The translations under genes were made by a program, and so were the position numbers. Below, one piece after another: positions 47,861 to 59,071 of a stretch of DNA of 64,000 nt. Source of the DNA: Jacaranda mimosifolia (Eukaryota > Streptophyta > Magnoliopsida > Lamiales > Bignoniaceae); the NCBI GenBank assembly GCA_018894105.1, contig CM032131.1:5420501-5484500 (forward strand), in the 5' to 3' direction. Numbering within the stretch: position 1 is the stretch's first letter; each line of letters opens with the position of its first letter. The notes under the pieces are model-generated. The model made no database searches and was not told the origin of the DNA. It saw nothing but the letters and a program-made list of their open reading frames with translations.

Positions 47861-48250
47861 GGTCCACTACCAATCGAGAAAGAAAAACAAGCAGCAGGAA
47901 CTGGTGGAAAACAAAGAGTTTGGGCCCGTGTATATGCTATCACTAGCGAGGATTCACCAGATCCTAATGAAGTGGTGGAAGGTACTGTTTCTATTTTTGA
48001 AATTTTTGGTAAAGCATTATATGACCTTGGTACCTCGTATTCTGTTATATCTATTGCATTATCAGAAAAATTGAATATACAACCTGAGACCATGAATTAT
48101 CAAATTGAGGTTCAGACACCCTTGGGGACAGGGTTAATCACCAACACCATATATCGGGATTGCTCAGTAGTAATTGGGAATCGAAAATATCCTGCTAACC
48201 TCATTCAATTGCCAATTCAAGGATATGATTTAATACTAGGAATGGATTGA
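47837..48250 (+). pseudogene. Aspartic protease region of chromovirus 1
   Basis: The piece runs from the second zinc knuckle through a retropepsin-like domain. The active-site triad reads DLGTSYS at about 48025 instead of the family's D-S/T-G, so the catalytic Ser/Thr is replaced by Leu. Downstream are VQTPLGTGLITN and GYDLILGMD, the usual protease C-terminal signature. It stops at 48248-48250 (TGA at a position that is Trp in relatives). It is in frame with the downstream reverse transcriptase. Confidence 0.8.
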
Positions 48251-48292
48251 CTATATCACTATCAAGCTTGGGTAAATTGTTATACCAAGAGT

Positions 48293-49393
48293 GTGACGCT
48301 CGGGGAAGGGACACTGGTATCAACACACCATTCCGCAGGCAACTCGTCTCTAATAGCAGTCATCTCGGCAGTAGAGGCCAAACAGATTTTAAAGGAAGGC
48401 AGGCAAGGATTCTTGGCTTATCTCATAAATAAGCCCCAGGATACTGTTCAACTCGAGAGCATGGAAGTGGTAGTTGAATATCCAAAAGTGCTCCCTGAAG
48501 AATTAAACTTGTTACCTCTTGAGAGAGAGATAAAATTTGTTATTCATACTTTACCAGGGGTTACGCCTTTTTCCAAGACTCCTTACAGAATGGCGCCAGC
48601 CAAACTTAAGGAGCTGAAGAATCAACTTTAGGAACTTCTAGAAAAAGGATTTATCAGACCAAGCACATCAACTTGGGGAGCCCCAGTGCTGTTTGTTAAA
48701 AAGAAAGACGGATCCCTAAAAATGTGCATCGATTACCGAAAATTGAATAAGATCACTGTTAAGAACAAATATCCTTTACCTCATGTTGAGGAATTATTCG
48801 ATTTGCTGCAAGGGTCGAGAATCTTTTCGAAATTGGATTTAAGACAGGGATATTATCAGTTAAAGGTTAGGGAAGATGATATTCCAAAGGCCGTTTTCAA
48901 CTCCCGGTATGGTCATTTTGAGTTTATGATGATGCCCTTTGGCTTGACCAATGCACCGGCAGCATTTATGGATTTAATGCATCGGGTTTTCAGGCTTTAC
49001 TTAGACCAGTTTGTGGTTATTTTCATTGACGACATTCTGGTATTTTCCAAGTCCAGAGAAGAACATGTGAAGCATTTACACATAGTTCTCCAAACTCTAA
49101 AGAAACATTAGTTGTACGCTAAATTCAGCAAATGTGAGTTTTGGATGGAACGAATAGCTTTTATGGGACATGTTATCACTCAAAGAGGAATGGAAGTTGA
49201 TCCCTCCAAGGTGGAAGTGATAACCAATTGGGAGAGACCCGCAAATGTTATTGAAATTCAGAGTTTTCTGGGCTTGGCCAGTTATTACCGAAGATTTGTT
49301 CAAGATTTTTCCAAAATAGCTGGTCCTTTAACTAGGTTAACCCAGAAAAGGCAACCTTTTATCTGGAATGAGGATTATGAGCAGAGTTTCTAG
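48293..49393 (+). pseudogene. pol: Reverse transcriptase of chromovirus 1, with stops
   Basis: One frame holds the whole RT: linker (VVVEYPKVLPEELNLLP), [86 protein letters not shown], and the catalytic [12 protein letters not shown] at about 49015-49050 with both Asp present. Then come the thumb and connection (FLGLASYYRRFVQDFSKIAG). Stops interrupt it at 48629, 49109 and 49391, all TAG. RT would copy the element RNA in the cytoplasmic particle; here it is dead but otherwise well kept. Confidence 0.9.
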
Positions 49394-49396
49394 GAA

Positions 49397-49798
49397 TTGA
49401 AAAATCGGCTGACGACAGCTCTAATTCTGGCTCTTCCAGATGGCCTAGAAGAATTTGTGGTCTTTACAGATGCTTCCAAAAAGGGGTTGGGATGTGTATT
49501 GATGCAAAAAGGGTGTGTTATCACTTATGCATCTAGAAAATTAAAACCTCATAAAGGAAACTACCCAACTTATGACTTGGAATTAGCAGTGGTCATTTTT
49601 GCGTTATCTAAGTGGAGACATTATCTCTATGGGGCTACCTTTGAGATATATACTAACCACAAAAGCCTCAAATATTTACAGTCACAAAAGGATTTAAATA
49701 TGAGGCAACGAAGATGGATGGAGTTTTCGGGAGATTATGATTTCACCATCTCTTATCACCCTGGAAAAGCTAATGTAGTGGTCGACACTTTAAGCTAA
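49397..49798 (+). pseudogene. RNase H of chromovirus 1
   Basis: This is in the same frame as [18 protein letters not shown] holds the first catalytic Asp, [20 protein letters not shown] the Glu. [11 protein letters not shown] has Asn where relatives have the third acidic residue (T-D-H-K-S-L). [15 protein letters not shown] marks the domain end, followed by TAA at 49796. The RNase H removes RNA from the hybrid during reverse transcription; with the Asn it would be impaired even without the stops. Confidence 0.85.
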
Positions 49799-51176
49799 AA
49801 GTAGGATTGGCCTACTTAAAAAGAATAGGAATGCTCGGAAGCCGAGAAATGAGGGCTGCGATGAAACTAAAATAGCACGTTTGGGATGCAGGAATAAGTA
49901 TACAACCTGAATTGTATGATGAGATCAAGCGAGCTCAATCAGAAGATGAATGGATATTAAAACAAAAAGAAATGATCAGGGGTGCAAAAGAGACAGAATT
50001 CGGAATTAATAGCCGAGACACTCTTTTATTTCGAAACAAAATATATGTGCCAAGAGCAGTCAAGAAAAGACTACTAGAATAGGCACGCAAGACCAGGTTT
50101 ATGGTACATCCCGAAGGTGCTAAGATGTATCAGGATTTGAAACGGCAGATCTAGTGGAGTTGAATGAAGAGAATTATCTCAGATTATGTGCAAAAGTGTC
50201 TAACCTGTCAACTTGTAAAAACAGAGCACCAACGACCATCATGATTGCTACAGCCGCTTTTAATCCCAGATTGGAAATAGGAATAGTTGACCATGGATTT
50301 TGTGACAGGTCTATCTGCAACTTGATGAGGGTATGATAGTATATGGGTGATTGTGGACCGATTGACCAAATCCACATATTTTCTACCAGTTGGGACATAG
50401 TATAAAGTTGAAAAGTTAGCAGAATTGTATGTTAAGGGAATCATCCGACTGCATGGCATTCCAACCAGTATAGCATCAGATCATGATCCAAAATTTACAT
50501 CGAGACTCTCGAAAAGACTCTAAGAACATCTGGGAATGAAACTGAAATTCAGCTCTACTGCTCATCCACAAACAGACGGGCAATCAAAAAGGGTTATATA
50601 GATCTTAGAAGATATGTTACGAGCCTGTGTTATGGAGTTTAGCGGAAGTTGGGATCGACATCTTCTTCTGATAGAATTTGCCTACAATAATAGTTACCAG
50701 GCTACTATTAAAATGGTACTGTATGAAGCCTTGTACGGTAGAAAGTGTCGATCGACAGTACACTGGGATTCAGAAGAGCACAGAGGCAAAATAGGATAAT
50801 CATCAAGTATTATAAGACCCGAGTTAATTCAAGAAACTGTCAAAAAAGTGCAAGTGATTAAGCAAAGAATGAAAGCAGCACAGGATCAACAAAAGAGCTA
50901 CGCTGATAAAAATGATAAAGGAATTAGAGTTCGAAGTTGGTGATCAAGTTTTCCTTAAAGTATTCCCAAGAAAAGGGGTGAAATGAATTGGAAAAGGAGG
51001 AAAGTTGGGTCCATGTATGTAGGACCTTATACAATATGTGAGAAAGTCGGACCTGTTGCTTATTGTTTGGTGCTACCCCAGAACTCGACGGGAATACATG
51101 ATGTTTTTCATGTCTCACAACTTCGAAAATACTACTTTGATCCCTCTCATGTCATATCACTGGAGAATGTGCAAGT
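49799..51176 (+). pseudogene. Integrase of chromovirus 1, heavily broken
   Basis: Pieces in more than one frame match a gypsy integrase. The zinc-binding region near 50150-50230 has KCLTCQLVKTEHQRP. The core near 50340-50800 has [31 protein letters not shown]-like text, [34 protein letters not shown] and [11 protein letters not shown]. The C-terminal part has FEVGDQVFLKV, RYVGPYTICEKVG-like text and DVFHVSQLRKYYFDPSHV. At least one frameshift separates RNase H from the 50614 segment (different frame), with another before 50983, and several stops are present. Integrase would join the DNA copy to the genome. Confidence 0.8.
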
Positions 51177-51387
51177 TAATGGTGATTTGACATATGAAGA
51201 AACACTAGTACGTATTTTGGATCAAAGATCCCGAGAACTCAGGAATTGAAAATTTTCTCAAGTGAAGGTATTATGGCATAATCATAATTTGGAAGAAGCC
51301 ACGTGGGAGCCAGAAGATCTTATGTGCCATCAATATCCCGAACTCTTTCAATTTTTAGGTGAGAATCTGGGGGCCAGATTCTTTTAA
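51177..51387 (+). pseudogene. Chromodomain-like C-terminal tail of integrase
   Basis: After the integrase comes DLTYEETLVRILDQRSRELRN, a stop at 51247, then VKVLWHNHNLEEATWEPED and YPELFQFLGENLG. The YEE-x-I-L-D-R and LW-x4-EEATWEPE words are the chromodomain-type tail of plant chromoviruses, thought to guide insertion to heterochromatin. The piece ends at a stop just before the polypurine tract. Confidence 0.7.
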
Positions 51388-51397
51388 TGGGGAGAGT
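51386..51397 (+). other. Polypurine tract
   Basis: AATGGGGAGAG lies immediately before the 3' LTR start (51399, after TC). This is where plus-strand DNA synthesis would be primed. Confidence 0.7.
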
Positions 51398-51398
51398 C

Positions 51399-53992
51399 TA
51401 TAACACCCCTAGAATTTTCTTGAATCGTGATAGCTTAATTGTCAAATTATTTTCAATTTTAATTTATTTTATGAATTTTTATAATTATTAGTATTTTAGA
51501 AGTTTTGTGTTCAATATATAATACTAACAAACTTGATTTCATGTTAATTAAAACTTTCTGGGGCCAATTTATAATTATAGAGGATTTAATTTCACAACTT
51601 TGGAGAATGGTGGGGTTTGCATGGAAGGGCCTTGGTCAATGGGTCAGAAGTGTAAATTTTAAAAATTCAAGGATTTAATTGAGACTGATTAGAAATCCCT
51701 GGGGGCTAAATTGCAAAACTGAGAAATCCAATTTTTAACACTCAGCAGAAGGCATTTGAATCTCCATTTTTCTTTCTTCTTCCTTTTTCTTCTCCTCCAA
51801 TCTCGTCCACCACTCCCTCGGCGAACTTCCGTTGGCGACCACTGTTCACCAAACCAAATTGACCAACTCACTTCCCATGACTCCGGCTACACTCGCACGC
51901 CACCATGCATGACTGAACCTCGCTCTGGCGAGCCACCGCAAGAGAAAATCGAGAGCAAGCTTCACGGCGACAAGTGGGTTCTCATTTTTCGACAACCAAC
52001 TTTGACTCCAAGGGGTGGTCTGGGCAGTACTCGACAGGGAGAACACCGTAGAGGCATTACATGGCGGTGAAACACAACAGCGGTGACGAGAAATGATGAT
52101 CGGAGCACAGTGGTGAAGAGCCATTTTTGAAGGCTGTTGAGCTCGATTGAGGGTGCTACAGGCCATGAAACTTGAAACTAAGGGCAGCATTAGAATCAGG
52201 AGCTCGAGGAGAGCATTTTGGTGATATCGTTGGACAACTCCGACAATGGTGAACGGCGGCTTCACGCCGGCGGAGCTGAGGCACAGTGATCGTAACGGTA
52301 GTCTTGATTGCTGAATTTGAGGTCTCAATTTGGTATTTCGTGGGTAAATAGTTAGAAAGGTGTTAGATATATATATATACATGTTATGTTGTATTTCTTA
52401 AGTTGTGTAGTATTCCAAGAATGAGTGCATGAATTCTAAATAGTTAGGTTCTTAGATCATGCATGGATGGAATATATTATATTCTGGACCCGGATGTGTT
52501 GTTCTATATAGGCCAAATTTGGAATTTATGAGTTGATAAGAAATTTAACTTTGAATTGTGAATTTGGGACCTAAAGTGGAAATTATTGGGACTATGTATG
52601 AGACATTAAGCAATTTTTTGATTAAAGTGACATTATGAAGATCATGTGATTAAGGACTTGACTATTATGACAAGTGAAAATGATATAAGAATTGAGGTTA
52701 TTGCTTCAAGCCTAGTTTAATAGCCATTAATTGGAACAATAACCATATTGACGTTTTAAGCTATCATGTTAGTAGGTTGATTAGTGAATTTTGGAATTAA
52801 GAACAAGTATGATAAAGACGTATTGGGAGTTAAAAATGTGTTCTGACTATAAATATATCATTCTGATTAGGTGACGACAACTTGGGTAACGAGGACCAAT
52901 AAACAATTGGCAGGACTTGCATCACCTGGGATTACAGAGGTGAGGGTCTCCCACTTTAGGTTATTTTTTTGTATAAGCTTTCTCATTACTTGTTGAATCA
53001 TTATCAGATGCCTTGCCGGCATGCTCGTTTGTCTGTATCCTGATATCTAGCCAGTTGGCTTGTATGTACTTGCTTGTTGTTCATATATTGCCTCGTCGGC
53101 AACTCTAATTGCTTGATTCGTACTTGTTGTACTTGCTTGGAGATAGTACTTGGGCTGAGTGCTGGGATACTTGGGACACGCCTTGCAATCCGCCTGGGTG
53201 TCTAGGATACGCTATGCGGTCCGCATAGGTATCCGCAATGCGCCATACAGTTTGTATGGGCACACTAATTGTATACCAAGCTGTCACGCTATGGAAGTAC
53301 TTATTTGAATGGTATAAGGTGAATTGATATGCATGTCTTAACTCATTTTGTTGGAATGCATATTCTATAAGGGTTTGCTTGCTCGTTCTCGTTTCTTGCT
53401 TGCTTGTAATTTGTTCTTGGAGAAATAAGGAAGGAGAGATTCCTGTTTGCTAAATTCGTTCTTTTTAAATTGTAATTGTCCTTGTATTGCTTTTGATTTT
53501 AAATCTATTGAGATGCTCTTCCCTTGATAGGTTCTATTATCATTTGACATATTATCCCTGACTAAGTCTATTGGACTTACCCCTGTTTTTTTCATTATTT
53601 TGCAGACAAGGTTGATTAAGAATGTAAGTTATGACTTGGAGCATAGGAACGTTTCTTTTGTAACAGATTAGGTGTCCTTTTGTATATGGATTATCAGAAT
53701 ACTATATGGTAACATAGAAATGTTGAGATATGTCAAGATTGACAGGGCTACCTTGAGCTTGTGTACATATTTTTGCTGAACTTTTATGATTTAAACCTTG
53801 GCATAAATGTTAATGGTTGGTAGTATTATTTAAGTTGATATTTTTCCACTGCTTTTGAAATTGTCGCCTTCTTTATATGTCTTGGAATTGGAAAAGAAAA
53901 TTTTGGGCCTATTGTTTGTATTATAGGTTCAGAATTTAAGCTTGAAATGTTTTGATATTTCAGCTTTGGGTTACCCGGAGTGGGGTGTCACA
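51399..53992 (+). repeat. 3' LTR of chromovirus 1
   Basis: It begins TATAACACCCC (TG changed to TA) and ends GGGTGTCACA; 2594 bp. It is collinear with the 5' LTR except for a missing block of about 310 bases after 52998. The 178-codon minus-strand open frame at 52382-51846 mirrors sequence also present in the 5' LTR and has no known domain. Confidence 0.9.
53205..53234. other. LTR hairpin (3' LTR copy)
   Basis: GGATAC-G-CTATGCGG-T-CCGCATAG-GTATCC forms a longer, perfect stem. Relative to the 5' LTR the A in CTAAGC became T and the paired T became A. Confidence 0.6.
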
Positions 53993-53997
53993 ACATC

Positions 53998-54615
53998 ATT
54001 CTTTATTCCATTTTTTGAATGAAATAGATTTAAGATCATATTTTATTCCATAATATTTACATGAAATTCCTTTTTAAAAGTTTGCTGTAGAAGGCTTAGT
54101 TGAATATAATTTATGTGTCTTCTTTAATTTGTTTTCTTTTCATTTACAAATCAAATAGCATATCTCTACATATTAAAAAAAAAATTCAAAATTATTAACA
54201 ATTAATATTCAATTTATTAAGTAGAGTTCGCAAGGTGTTTCTCAAATTAAAATTTCTTATATGCATAACATCAAACTGTAGAAATTGAGCCATATAAATA
54301 ATATGACTTACTTTATACTAGTGCAATTCAATTCTCAATGTTTAATATTTTCACATCTGGTAGGTATGAATTTTCACAAAATACGGAGAGGTAAAGAAAT
54401 TTTCAAGTAAATTTCCTCGATAAATATAATAAAATCCAACCACTATAATTAATTACCTTCTACTTGATATAAGCCTGGAAGCTGCCTGGCAACTTCACAA
54501 TGGCGGTCCGGCCAGCCAAATTTTATTGCCCTAACAAATAGCAATTCTTTTCATACAAGCTAGTACACAATTATCCCCAGAGAAAGAAAAAAAAGAAAAG
54601 GAAATACTAATTACA
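53998..54615 (+). promoter_or_regulatory. Upstream region of the calmodulin-like gene
   Basis: About 620 AT-rich bases separate the chromovirus from the gene. A possible TATA box (TTGATATAAGC) lies at 54464-54474, about 145 bases before the start codon. An earlier ATG at 54499 opens only a short frame. No further element is assigned. Confidence 0.3.
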
Positions 54616-55191
54616 ATGGCGATTGCAAGCATTGCGAAGTCATTCACCGGTAAAACTTTCAAGCTTTGCCTCCCCTTCCGCCGTCGCTCCAAGCCTCAAA
54701 CCGAATGCCCTCCATCGGAAACCCCCAGCCGCGGCGGCGGGGAAGGCGGGAAGAAAAGTATTAATAAGGAAGCAGAGTTACGACAGGTTTTCCGCTACTT
54801 CGACGCTAACAACGATGGAAAGATTTCTGCTGACGAGTTGCGGGCTTATTTCGCATCCATAGGCGATTCCGTGTCGGCCAAGGAGGCTGAGAAGATCATA
54901 AGAGAGTTCTCTAGAGGCAGTGCCGAGGATTCTTCGTTGTTGGAGTTCGGGGAGTTCGCGCGGATGATGGAATTGCGAGACAGCGAGGAAGATAAGGTTC
55001 TCCGACAGGCTTTCGACGTGTACGTGGTGGAAAAAGGCAGCGGCTGCATCACGCCGGAGGGGCTGCGCCAGGTTCTTCGCCGGCTGGGGGATGTGAAATC
55101 GTACGAAGAGTGCGAGGCCATGATTCGGGTTTTTGATCTGGATGGCAATGGAGTGCTGGATTTTTATGAATTCCATAAGATGATGACTTAG
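54616..55191 (+). CDS. Calmodulin-like Ca2+-binding EF-hand protein (CML)
   Basis: A single-exon gene for 191 residues. The ATG sits in a good plant context (TTACAATGGCG). Residues 1-50 form a basic then low-complexity lead (KLCLPFRRRSK, GGGEGG), possibly for membrane or RNA contact. Four EF-hand positions follow. EF1 (loop 63-74, DANNDGKISADE) and EF4 (174-185, DLDGNGVLDFYE) have all calcium ligands. EF2 (about 99-112, SRGSAEDSSLLEFG) and EF3 (about 137-149, VVEKGSGCITPEG) lack key Asp/Glu residues. The AFDVYVVEKGSGCITPEGL segment and overall plan resemble the CML37/38/39 and rgs-CaM group, stress-induced calcium sensors, but orthology needs a tree. GC content is clearly higher than the surroundings. 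It is the only intact host gene visible; the chromovirus ends 620 bases upstream. Confidence 0.93.
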   Translation: MAIASIAKSFTGKTFKLCLPFRRRSKPQTECPPSETPSRGGGEGGKKSINKEAELRQVFRYFDANNDGKISADELRAYFASIGDSVSAKEAEKIIREFSRGSAEDSSLLEFGEFARMMELRDSEEDKVLRQAFDVYVVEKGSGCITPEGLRQVLRRLGDVKSYEECEAMIRVFDLDGNGVLDFYEFHKMMT

Positions 55192-56103
55192 ATTATTTTT
55201 TCATGTTTGTAGAATTTAAGGTTCAAACACTTCTGGTAGGAGGAGGTGACTTTTGCCAGCAACTGAACTTTTCCCTCCAGGCTCCAACTTATGTTGAATG
55301 CTGTGAATACATTATGATTTTAGTTGGTATGATTAAATTCTACTGTTGAATTTGGGCATGATATCCATTATCGCCAATTGAGATCATCCATAGCGACAAC
55401 GTGCAAGTATATACATTTCAATAAGAACCATCCCGAATGTGGTTCGTCCTTATCAAAATTCGATGTCTTCTAGTTGTTGGAATGTACACAGAGTGGAACG
55501 TGATAATTTAATTGTCATGAATGTTGGGCAATCGATGTGATACTAATTATCTGATGAAGCTGTCATGGATTCAATGCTATTAACGTAATATTTCAATCAA
55601 GAATGCGACACTTACTAATTTGCCTTGAAAAAAGTATATCTTGAAAGACATAAGAAGCAGGGCATATGTGAATCCACATGCATTTTGCGGCTCATCAATG
55701 TGTTGCACAACATATTATATAAAGCTTTTCACTGGATGATTTAGATCTTGCAAGTGTGAAAATTAAGCGCGCATGAGGAGAATTTTGAAACGTGAGAGGT
55801 AAAGCAAGACGTTGAATTGTAATTAGTCAAATCACATACGAAAAATTCTGTAATTCTATGTTACTTTCATGTTTTTTCTCACATGATGAAAAAAAAAAAT
55901 ACAACACATACAGGATGGACAAACTATTAGAATCATTAAAACATCCAAAACCTGATCACTTATTAGAGATGGTAATGAATAGTTTAAAGATAGTTTTGTA
56001 CATCCAAACTCGAGGTTTTGGTTCAGCAAAATCTTTATATATTCAGCAGGCTCTGAACCGAAATCAAGTGACACAATAATCCGGTGTCATAAAATTATTC
56101 TAG
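55192..56103. other. Downstream of the CML gene, no gene seen
   Basis: The 3' flank is of mixed composition without a recognisable repeat. Overlapping open frames on both strands at 55856-56079 have no motif and are not taken as genes. Confidence 0.4.
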
Positions 56104-56975
56104 GCTCGTTTGCTTAAAAGAATTGAATTGGATGTGATTGATAAGTAAAAAATACAAATTTTATAATATACATTAATGTACAAATGTTAGAATATACATT
56201 AATACAAACCAATTAAATGTTTGCTTTGATAGATTTGAGATAAGGATATTGTAATATTATATAATTTATTGTTTGGTTTCTTGGAATTATTTCTCGTGAT
56301 AATTGATAAGATGACATAATTAACCTTTAATTTTTACCATAATTTCTTCTTTATCTTATCCCTCTACACTTATTTGAGCAAAATCAATCAAATTGAAAGG
56401 GAAACAATTTCTTCACGTATCTAAAAATTAGTTGATTCCAAGGACAAAATTCTCAATCTTAACATAAAGCACTATGTTACTATAAATTATAAATTATTGA
56501 TTTCAATATAGGTTAAGCAATAAGCAAACCCATTAAGAAAATCTTTAGTACATTTTTGCAGTTTGAGGTCTTCTGCTCTAAAAGGGAAAATTCGTGTTAT
56601 TGGTTGATGCAAATTCTCATGAACCCAACTTCTTCAATCACAAAAAAAAAAAAAAAAAATGAAGATCTTTATCTTAGTTATGAAAAAAATATTGATCATG
56701 ATCCATTGAAAAAAGATGTAAAAAATTAGTTTAGGAAAAAAATAATAATCTTGCAGTTGTAAATAGGGGTAATTTTATATTTTGCCTATCTAATCCTTTA
56801 GGTCTCTAATCTTAGGATTACAAATCAGCCCACTAACATGGGATGCATAATCTAGGATTAATCATAATAAATACTGAGCCATTTATCAATCATGGGCTCC
56901 AAATAAACTAATCAACCATCCAATTAGTTTGGATTATGTATCTATCATGCACAATCTTTTAAAGTAAACGAGGAT
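56104..56975. mobile_element. Possible terminal-inverted-repeat DNA element
   Basis: The left end GGCTCGTTTGCTTAAAAGAATTG has an inverted partner read inward from the right (CCTCGTTTACTTTAAAAGATTG). TTAATCCTAGATTATG-like words follow on the right arm. The target duplication is not clear and the interior is non-coding. Confidence 0.45.
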
Positions 56976-57608
56976 TAAGTTTAATTAAAGATATATATAT
57001 ATATATGAGAAAATGAAACTTATTTTAGTTTGATATTCAAGAATTCCTCAGTTATAGTCGGGCAAGTGAGGAATGTTGAAATGAACCATGAAATATTGAT
57101 TAAAGTTAAATCTAAGTGTTGGCTAGGTAAGCATCTTGTAGTAAGAGTAGTTATAATTAAACACCATAAACCATCACCAGGAGATGATGAAGGGAAAGCC
57201 CACATTAGATAGAGAGAGGGAAAAAAAAAAATACATAACCCTTGGGTTATTCTGAACTTGGAAGAAAAAGTAGGAAAATGAAAAAATATAATGAGAATTC
57301 GATTGTTTCACATATAGAAAGGAAATAAAACAATAAATTTGAGATTCTCAAATATATTTTTCTATATGTTCGAAATGTAAACTATTTACCAATTCTAGAA
57401 TCTTATTTTTTTCGGAAAAGTGGTTTGTTTATGATTTATATAAATGCAAGTAATATAAAAATTTTCACACATTTACATTCACACACAAAAATACATAAAT
57501 AAGATATAGACAAATATAATCTGATTTCATACTAATAAAACCAAAAACCTTTTTATTGCCGTCAGAGGTTTGAATTTGACCTGAATCTTTTACCTAATTC
57601 CCTAATCA

Positions 57609-57827
57609 CTAATATTCTCTCCTCACCTGTCGAAGAGAAAACACCAAGAGATGATCCTTCATTTTCTGTAGCAAATCCAAGAATTCATCTTTCATTTTAT
57701 GTAGCCTTTGTCCAGATAAATTTAGCAGGGCATGGGTGGCAGTACCGGTAATGAAAACTAAAATTGAAAATCCGATTTGCAGGCCAACATCTGCAGCGAA
57801 TTTATCATCCCTAATTGGTCTCATCAT
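57609..57827 (-). CDS. Doubtful small ORF with one membrane segment
   Basis: A 72-codon frame starts MMRPIRDDKFAADV, has a hydrophobic stretch (LQIGFSILVFITGTATHALL) that could span a membrane, and ends in a charged helix (HKMKDEFLDLLQKMKDHLL). The composition is more protein-like than other short frames here, so it may be an exon or a gene fragment. An in-frame stop lies a few codons upstream, and no partner exon was found. I do not recognise it. Confidence 0.25.
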   Translation of the reverse strand: MMRPIRDDKFAADVGLQIGFSILVFITGTATHALLNLSGQRLHKMKDEFLDLLQKMKDHLLVFSLRQVRREY

Positions 57828-58039
57828 TTGGAGAGATTCCCGTCAAGTACTTGGGAACAAAAGCTCCTTACTGTTATGGTCCATTTTTGTTTTACTCACA
57901 GGCTTTTATATGTTCGATTTACTGATGTTGTAATGACCTTTTCCTTGTATCTAATAGGTTGTGAAATTATGTAAAGTAATTATATATATGCTAGTGAGTT
58001 TAGCTGAATAGGAACAGAAGTGAACAAAAGGCCCCAAGG

Positions 58040-58630
58040 AAAGGAAATAATTTAATTACACTATAGTAGTAGTCATTGTAAAAAAAGGCTTTAATGATCG
58101 CTGAATTGATTATCCATCACAAACAATAACAATTATTGAATAATATTAATGACTGATTAATTTCAAAAAAACAGATTATATTATTTGATGGAATATTAAT
58201 TGATTCGTGATTGAATTTATGACTATAGTTATGATGATCACTAGCTAATTGGTCACTAAATATCTGTGATCGACATTTATTCAGCCACAAAATAGTCATA
58301 AATATTGCAAAATCGACCAATTTAACTAATTTCTATCACATCTTGATCAAAAATGGATGCGAGTCACTATTTAGTTGCAAATAGCATTTAAGTGACTAAT
58401 ATATCGCTACATGACTTCAGTCATTGAGCAATCACAAATTTTTAACTAATAGTTGGTAAATAATTGTTCAGTAGTTGTAACCAATGTTTTAATTATTAAT
58501 AGGGATCGCAAAGCGAGCTAAGTCACTAATCAATCATAAATTGATCACTAATATGTTTATTAATTGTGACCAGTATTTTCTCATTAATTTATCACAAACT
58601 TATTATAGTCAATGATTAATTACTACTTGT
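58040..58630. repeat. CACTA-like subterminal repeat region
   Basis: The word TCACTAA/TTAGTGA and variants recur (near 58251, 58371, 58393, 58525 and 58546) together with ATCACAAA words and AGGGATCGCAAAGCGAGC. Such arrays mark the subterminal parts of plant CACTA transposons. Ends and duplication were not found. Confidence 0.35.
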
Positions 58631-59071
58631 TTACTTTTTTCGTTTCATATTCCTTATTAACACTTAATCCACCAAATAATTATAAATAGCAAAATATTAT
58701 GAAAGAAACATATACGACGAGAAATTAATAGATACTCATAGGTATATAGTAATTTATAAAACATCAGCATCACATTTATTTTAGTTTTTTATAAAAAGTT
58801 GGAATGTAATTTCTCTAATTTAACTAATTCTAAACAAATTTTGAGATAAATTTTTGTAAGTCATTGTCATACTTTTTCTTTAAATAGAAGAATGATTTAT
58901 TATTTTGCTCATTTTTAAGTTTTCAATAATTTAATCGATTATATATATATATATGTCAAGTTATCTATTATATCATAATAATATCTTTCAAGACAAAAAA
59001 TAAGTTATTCTTCTAAAAATTTTAAATTTGTAAATAAAAATTACTAAATTAAATAAAAAGTTTCAATAACT

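Larger units (their letters stand above)
42515..53992 (+). mobile_element. Full-length, inactive Ty3/gypsy chromovirus (Tekay/Del-like)
   Basis: Two long LTRs bracket gag-pol in the order gag, protease, reverse transcriptase, RNase H, integrase, chromodomain-like tail. The ACATC duplication at 42510-42514 and 53993-53997 proves a single insertion. A Met-tRNA primer site follows the 5' LTR. All coding parts are on the plus strand but carry stops and frameshifts, so the copy cannot make its own proteins. In the first 355 bases or so the LTRs differ at about 18 positions by my count, which points to an insertion that is not very recent. Lineage is inferred from LTR length, primer and the C-terminal tail; RT phylogeny would settle it. 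Confidence 0.9.

Noticed and set aside
51846..52382. 178-codon open frame on the minus strand
   Set aside because: It lies wholly inside the 3' LTR, is matched by broken frames in the same part of the 5' LTR, and has no domain-like pattern.
42515..53992. Active retrotransposon
   Set aside because: The LTRs differ at many sites, the 3' LTR lost its TG, and gag-pol has several stops and frameshifts.
54778..55176. 132- and 100-codon minus-strand frames over the CML gene
   Set aside because: They are mirror frames of a GC-richer real gene; the plus-strand EF-hand protein explains the sequence.
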